NCBI GenBank assembly: GCA_021738535.1
Contig: JAIPBU010000011.1
Location: 22,665-86,664 of the forward strand
Direction of reading: 5' to 3'
Source: Bacteroidales bacterium
Lineage (GTDB): Bacteria; Bacteroidota; Bacteroidia; Bacteroidales; VadinHA17
Length of the DNA stretch: 64,000 nucleotides
The position numbers and the translations under genes are program-made. This document shows, piece after piece, positions 60,954 to 64,000 of the stretch. Numbering within the stretch: position 1 is the first letter of the stretch; every line of letters starts with the position of its first letter. Below the pieces are notes generated by a model. The model ran no database searches and was not told the origin of the DNA. It saw nothing but the letters and a program-made list of their open reading frames with translations.

Positions 60954-63713
60954 ATGAAAAAACTACTGCTCATTTCACTGGCTTTACTCACGGGACTGCA
61001 GGCCGGTGCCCAGCTGATAGAGACTGAGCCCTCAATTGTAACAATGGGACAGCCAATAACAGTGTATTTTAACAGCGATGAGGAAACAGGTGCCCTTCAG
61101 AATTTTGAAGGCGACCTGTACGCACACACCGGTGTGATAATTGAAGGAAACAGCAGCTGGCAGAAAGTTATAGAAAGCTGGGGTAATAATACAACGCAGC
61201 CGCAGCTTACTTACCTGGGCAACTACAGGTATGAACTGGAAATTACACCCAGTATAGAGGATTTCTACCCGGACATGACGGGTGATGAGAATGTTGTAAA
61301 GCTGGCCTTCGTTTTTCGAAATGCAGCAGCTGATAAACAGACGTCCGACCTCTTCGTTGATGTCTTCCGGCAGGGGCTTAATGTAAGCATCACGAATCCA
61401 GCAGGCGAGGCTGTAATAAGAGACCTGAACCAGGATCTCCTGCTTGAAGCATCGGCTACACTGGCTGACTCCCTGGTCCTTTTTATTGATGATCAGAGAA
61501 CATATAAAAGCTCAGACGCTGAACAGCTTATTTACACTGTGCCCGCCGATCAGTACGGGGGTAAGTGGATAAAGATAACAGCTTATGATGAACCCGATCA
61601 AGTGTCAGATTCAACATATATGTATGTTATTGATGACCCTGTGCTTGAGGAACTACCGGCCGGACTGGAAGACGGGATCAATTATGCCGGTACTGATTCA
61701 GTGATACTGGTACTGACAGCTCCCGGCAAGACAAATGCCTTTGTCCTTGGCGATTTCAATGACTGGCTGATAAGTGAAGAAGGTTATATGAAGCAGACAC
61801 CCGATGGTGAAAAATTCTGGCTGGGTATCGGTCAGCTCACTGCAGGCCGGGAATACAGGTTCCAGTATCTTGTTGACGGATCCGTAAGGATAGGAGATCC
61901 CTATGCAGAGAAAGTGCTTGATCCATGGAACGACGAGTTTATATCTGAAGAAACATACCCGGACCTGATCCCCTACCCGGAAGGTAAAACAACAGGACTG
62001 GTTACCGTTTTGCAGACCGCTGAGCCTGAATACGAGTGGACAGTAACAGACTTTGAAAGGCCTGCAAAAGAAGACCTGGTGATATACGAGCTGCTTATAC
62101 GGGACTTTATTGCCTTACATGATTATCCCACTCTTATTGATACCCTCAGTTACCTGGATGCCCTGGGCGTGAATGCTATTGAGCTGATGCCCGTAAATGA
62201 ATTTGATGCTAACCTGAGCTGGGGATATAACCCTTCTTACTACCTGGCACCTGATAAGTACTATGGTACAAAGAACGGGCTTAAAGCATTTATCGACTCA
62301 TGCCATAACCGTGGTATTGCAGTTATCCTTGATGTTGTGCTGAACCATTCAACAGGATCATCACCAATGGCTGCCCTTTACTGGGATGAGAGCGAGAACA
62401 ACGTAACGGCAGAGAATCCATGGTTTAATGTCACGGCCAAACATGATTTTAACGTGTTCCATGATATGAACCATGAAAGTGAATATACCCGCTACTTCTC
62501 GAAAAGGGTCATGCAACACTGGATAGAGGAATATAAGGTAGACGGTTACCGCTTCGACCTGTCAAAGGGATTCACCCAGACAAATACACTGGGTAATACG
62601 GGTGCATGGGGACAGTATGATGCATCACGGGTGGCTATATGGAAAATGTATGCTAACTATATATGGTCCATGGATTCAGATTTCTATGTTATACTCGAGC
62701 ACTTTGCCGAGAACAGCGAGGAAAAGGAACTGGCCGAGTACGGGATGATGTTATGGGGCAATATGAACCATAGCTATTCGCAGCTGTCAATGGGTTATGA
62801 CGACTCATTCGACTGGGGATCATACAAGACCCGGGGTTGGTCAGTGCCACACCTGGTGAGCTACATGGAAAGCCATGATGAGGAAAGGATGATGTACAGG
62901 AATACAACTTCAGGCAATTCATCTGGCAGCTATGATATACAAAACCTGGATACAGGACTGGAAAGAATAATACTTTCAGCTGCCATGTTCTTTACTGTTC
63001 CGGGCCCTAAAATGCTCTGGCAGTTCGGCGAACTGGGTTATGATACCAGTATCGACTTTAACGGTCGCACGGGGGAGAAACCCATAAAATGGTATTACTA
63101 TGATATTGATGAACGTAAAGATATCTATGACCACTTTGCCGCCCTTATTAAGCTGAAGACTGAAAATGAAGCATTCCGCTCAGACGATTTTGAGATAGTG
63201 GATAACGGTCTGCTCAAAAGGATAAAGATCACCGATGCAACAATGAATGTAATAGTGCTTGGGAACTTCGATGTGGAACAGGGATCAGTAAGCGGCGATT
63301 TTCATGATACGGGCTGGTGGTATGACTATTTCAAAGGTGACTCACTGGAGGTGGACGACACCGCCGTTTCACTGACTCTTGAACCGGGTGAGTTTCGTAT
63401 CTACACATCCGTAAAGCTTGACAGGCCTGAACTGAGTGTGTCAGTAAATGATCTCTTCTATGGCAGGGATTATGACAGCTGGTTCAATGTATATCCCAAC
63501 CCCGTAACTGACAGGCTGAATATAGACCTGGCTGAGGAGTATGCAGGGGTGGACCTTTCTGTTGCCATCCTTGACATCAACGGGAGGCAGGTATATTCGT
63601 CATCTTCGTTCAGCGGCAGGTACATTAATACAGGATCGCTCCCGCGCGGTATGTATTTCATCCGTTTATCAACCCCCGGAGCCACCGCCACCAGGAAGTT
63701 TGTTAAAAGGTAG
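60954..63713 (+). CDS. Secreted GH13 alpha-amylase with T9SS sorting domain
   Basis: 919 aa. Signal peptide (LTGLQAGAQ). Order: an N-terminal Ig-like domain and linker (~20-240), a CBM48/E-set-like module (~255-330; TNAFVLGDFNDWLISEEGYMKQTPDG), the GH13 barrel (~360-760) with LDVVLNHS, nucleophile Asp in DGYRFDLSKGF, acid Glu in VILEHFAENSE, and YMESHDEERMMYR, then a C-terminal beta domain. The last ~75 residues, from YPNPVTDRLNID to TRKFVKR, are a type A T9SS sorting domain, so the enzyme is secreted or surface-bound. It starts 18 nt after the SusA-like gene and is the last gene of the operon. Confidence 0.9.
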   Translation: MKKLLLISLALLTGLQAGAQLIETEPSIVTMGQPITVYFNSDEETGALQNFEGDLYAHTGVIIEGNSSWQKVIESWGNNTTQPQLTYLGNYRYELEITPSIEDFYPDMTGDENVVKLAFVFRNAAADKQTSDLFVDVFRQGLNVSITNPAGEAVIRDLNQDLLLEASATLADSLVLFIDDQRTYKSSDAEQLIYTVPADQYGGKWIKITAYDEPDQVSDSTYMYVIDDPVLEELPAGLEDGINYAGTDSVILVLTAPGKTNAFVLGDFNDWLISEEGYMKQTPDGEKFWLGIGQLTAGREYRFQYLVDGSVRIGDPYAEKVLDPWNDEFISEETYPDLIPYPEGKTTGLVTVLQTAEPEYEWTVTDFERPAKEDLVIYELLIRDFIALHDYPTLIDTLSYLDALGVNAIELMPVNEFDANLSWGYNPSYYLAPDKYYGTKNGLKAFIDSCHNRGIAVILDVVLNHSTGSSPMAALYWDESENNVTAENPWFNVTAKHDFNVFHDMNHESEYTRYFSKRVMQHWIEEYKVDGYRFDLSKGFTQTNTLGNTGAWGQYDASRVAIWKMYANYIWSMDSDFYVILEHFAENSEEKELAEYGMMLWGNMNHSYSQLSMGYDDSFDWGSYKTRGWSVPHLVSYMESHDEERMMYRNTTSGNSSGSYDIQNLDTGLERIILSAAMFFTVPGPKMLWQFGELGYDTSIDFNGRTGEKPIKWYYYDIDERKDIYDHFAALIKLKTENEAFRSDDFEIVDNGLLKRIKITDATMNVIVLGNFDVEQGSVSGDFHDTGWWYDYFKGDSLEVDDTAVSLTLEPGEFRIYTSVKLDRPELSVSVNDLFYGRDYDSWFNVYPNPVTDRLNIDLAEEYAGVDLSVAILDINGRQVYSSSSFSGRYINTGSLPRGMYFIRLSTPGATATRKFVKR

Positions 63714-64000
63714 GGCGATGCACCGGCCAATCCCCTATGGTGGGACACCCGCCGCACCGGCCTAATCCCCGGGTGGTACCGGGGCTATTTCTATTTACCC
63801 CCTCCGGGGGTGGGATTATTTGTGATGTTACCTGAACCACAGGTATGACTGTGGCTATTACTATTTACCCCCTATCTTTGTGCCATATGGCACAAAGATA
63901 GATTTTAAATATATTTGTTCATTGACGTATTGTTTTATATTGTTAGTGTCGCTTCTCTCCAACGGGAGCCTCTTTGAATGTAGGTGGCAATCTCTATTTT
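63714..64000. other. Repeat- and palindrome-rich stretch after the starch operon
   Basis: No gene is recognised. It holds two direct repeats (GCACCGGCC..AATCCCC at 63720-63735 and 63754-63770; a 21-nt unit beginning GGCTATT at 63783-63803 and 63853-63873 with one mismatch), several GC hairpins (e.g. CCACAG/CTGTGG at 63837-63854), and a 30-bp perfect palindrome at 63872-63901. A -7-like TATATTTG lies at 63910-63917 without a proper -33. Confidence 0.6.
63872..63901. repeat. 30-bp perfect palindrome
   Basis: Arms of 15 nt (beginning CTATCTTTGTGC) meet at CATATG without a spacer. On either strand it can fold into a long AT/GC stem. It could be an operator, a terminator-like element (no T-tract beyond a short ATTTTAA) or the end of a mobile repeat. 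Confidence 0.9.

Noticed and set aside
63872..63901. Insertion-sequence terminal inverted repeat
   Set aside because: The arms are adjacent with no transposase gene or second end within the window; a palindrome is all that is seen.

Overview
The window comes from a member of the Bacteroidota, most likely an anaerobic or facultative Bacteroidales/Marinilabiliales-type bacterium. The grounds are two SusC/SusD pairs, a TamL-TamB pair, many Cys-lipoproteins, a type IX secretion sorting domain on an amylase, a PPi-type phosphofructokinase, and promoters of the Bacteroidota TTG-N19..21-TAnnTTTG type. I see no rRNA, tRNA, CRISPR array, complete insertion sequence or prophage.

Layout. 1-8 kb: 3' part of an OmpA-domain gene, then tamB-tamL (minus strand, 4-nt overlap). 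8-11.4 kb: a small accessory patch with an AbiE-type toxin-antitoxin pair, a serine hydrolase lipoprotein and a broken Fic gene. 11.4-17.6 kb: a nitric-oxide module, made of Rrf2 regulator, DUF438/hemerythrin/PAS protein and DUF1858/DUF2249 protein on one strand, a quinol NO reductase divergent from them, and a PepSY membrane protein. The norB/rrf2 intergenic region and the PepSY promoter share a near-identical 18-bp palindrome, which ties the PepSY gene to the module. 17.6-23.3 kb: TPR histidine kinase, DUF4382 lipoprotein, a membrane protein with cytoplasmic anti-sigma-like N-terminus and barrel-like C-terminus, an ECF sigma factor and another lipoprotein. 23.4-25.8 kb: a triple-rhodanese protein and an EgtD-type histidine methyltransferase, the gene pair expected for oxygen-independent ergothioneine synthesis (EanB plus EgtD/EanA). 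25.8-30.4 kb: a SusC/SusD pair with no enzymes beside it.

30.6-33.1 kb: mtnA, a class II aldolase and an MTA phosphorylase, i.e. methylthioadenosine salvage of the aldolase (DHAP shunt) form. 33.2-36.8 kb: TetR regulator, lgt, and a large Ig-like lipoprotein carrying an 18-bp minisatellite. 36.8-45.6 kb: a same-strand run of two ROK kinases, CBM9-like protein, PPi-phosphofructokinase, PIG-L deacetylase and SIS protein that looks like an amino-sugar route into glycolysis, followed by a membrane protein, an acyl-CoA ligase and ispD. 45.7-47.6 kb: DUF4197 lipoprotein and an acyltransferase-like protein. 47.6-63.7 kb: a polysaccharide utilisation locus in which a LacI regulator and two GH29 fucosidases are divergent from a starch/maltodextrin operon (SusC, SusD, SusE-like, SusF-like, two GH13 enzymes, one with a T9SS sorting domain).

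Between genes there are several unexplained repeat structures: 8-bp-periodic tandem arrays at 43.15, 45.6 and 58.9 kb, and a repeat- and palindrome-rich stretch after the last gene. All assignments come from reading the sequence and recognising motifs; no database search was run.
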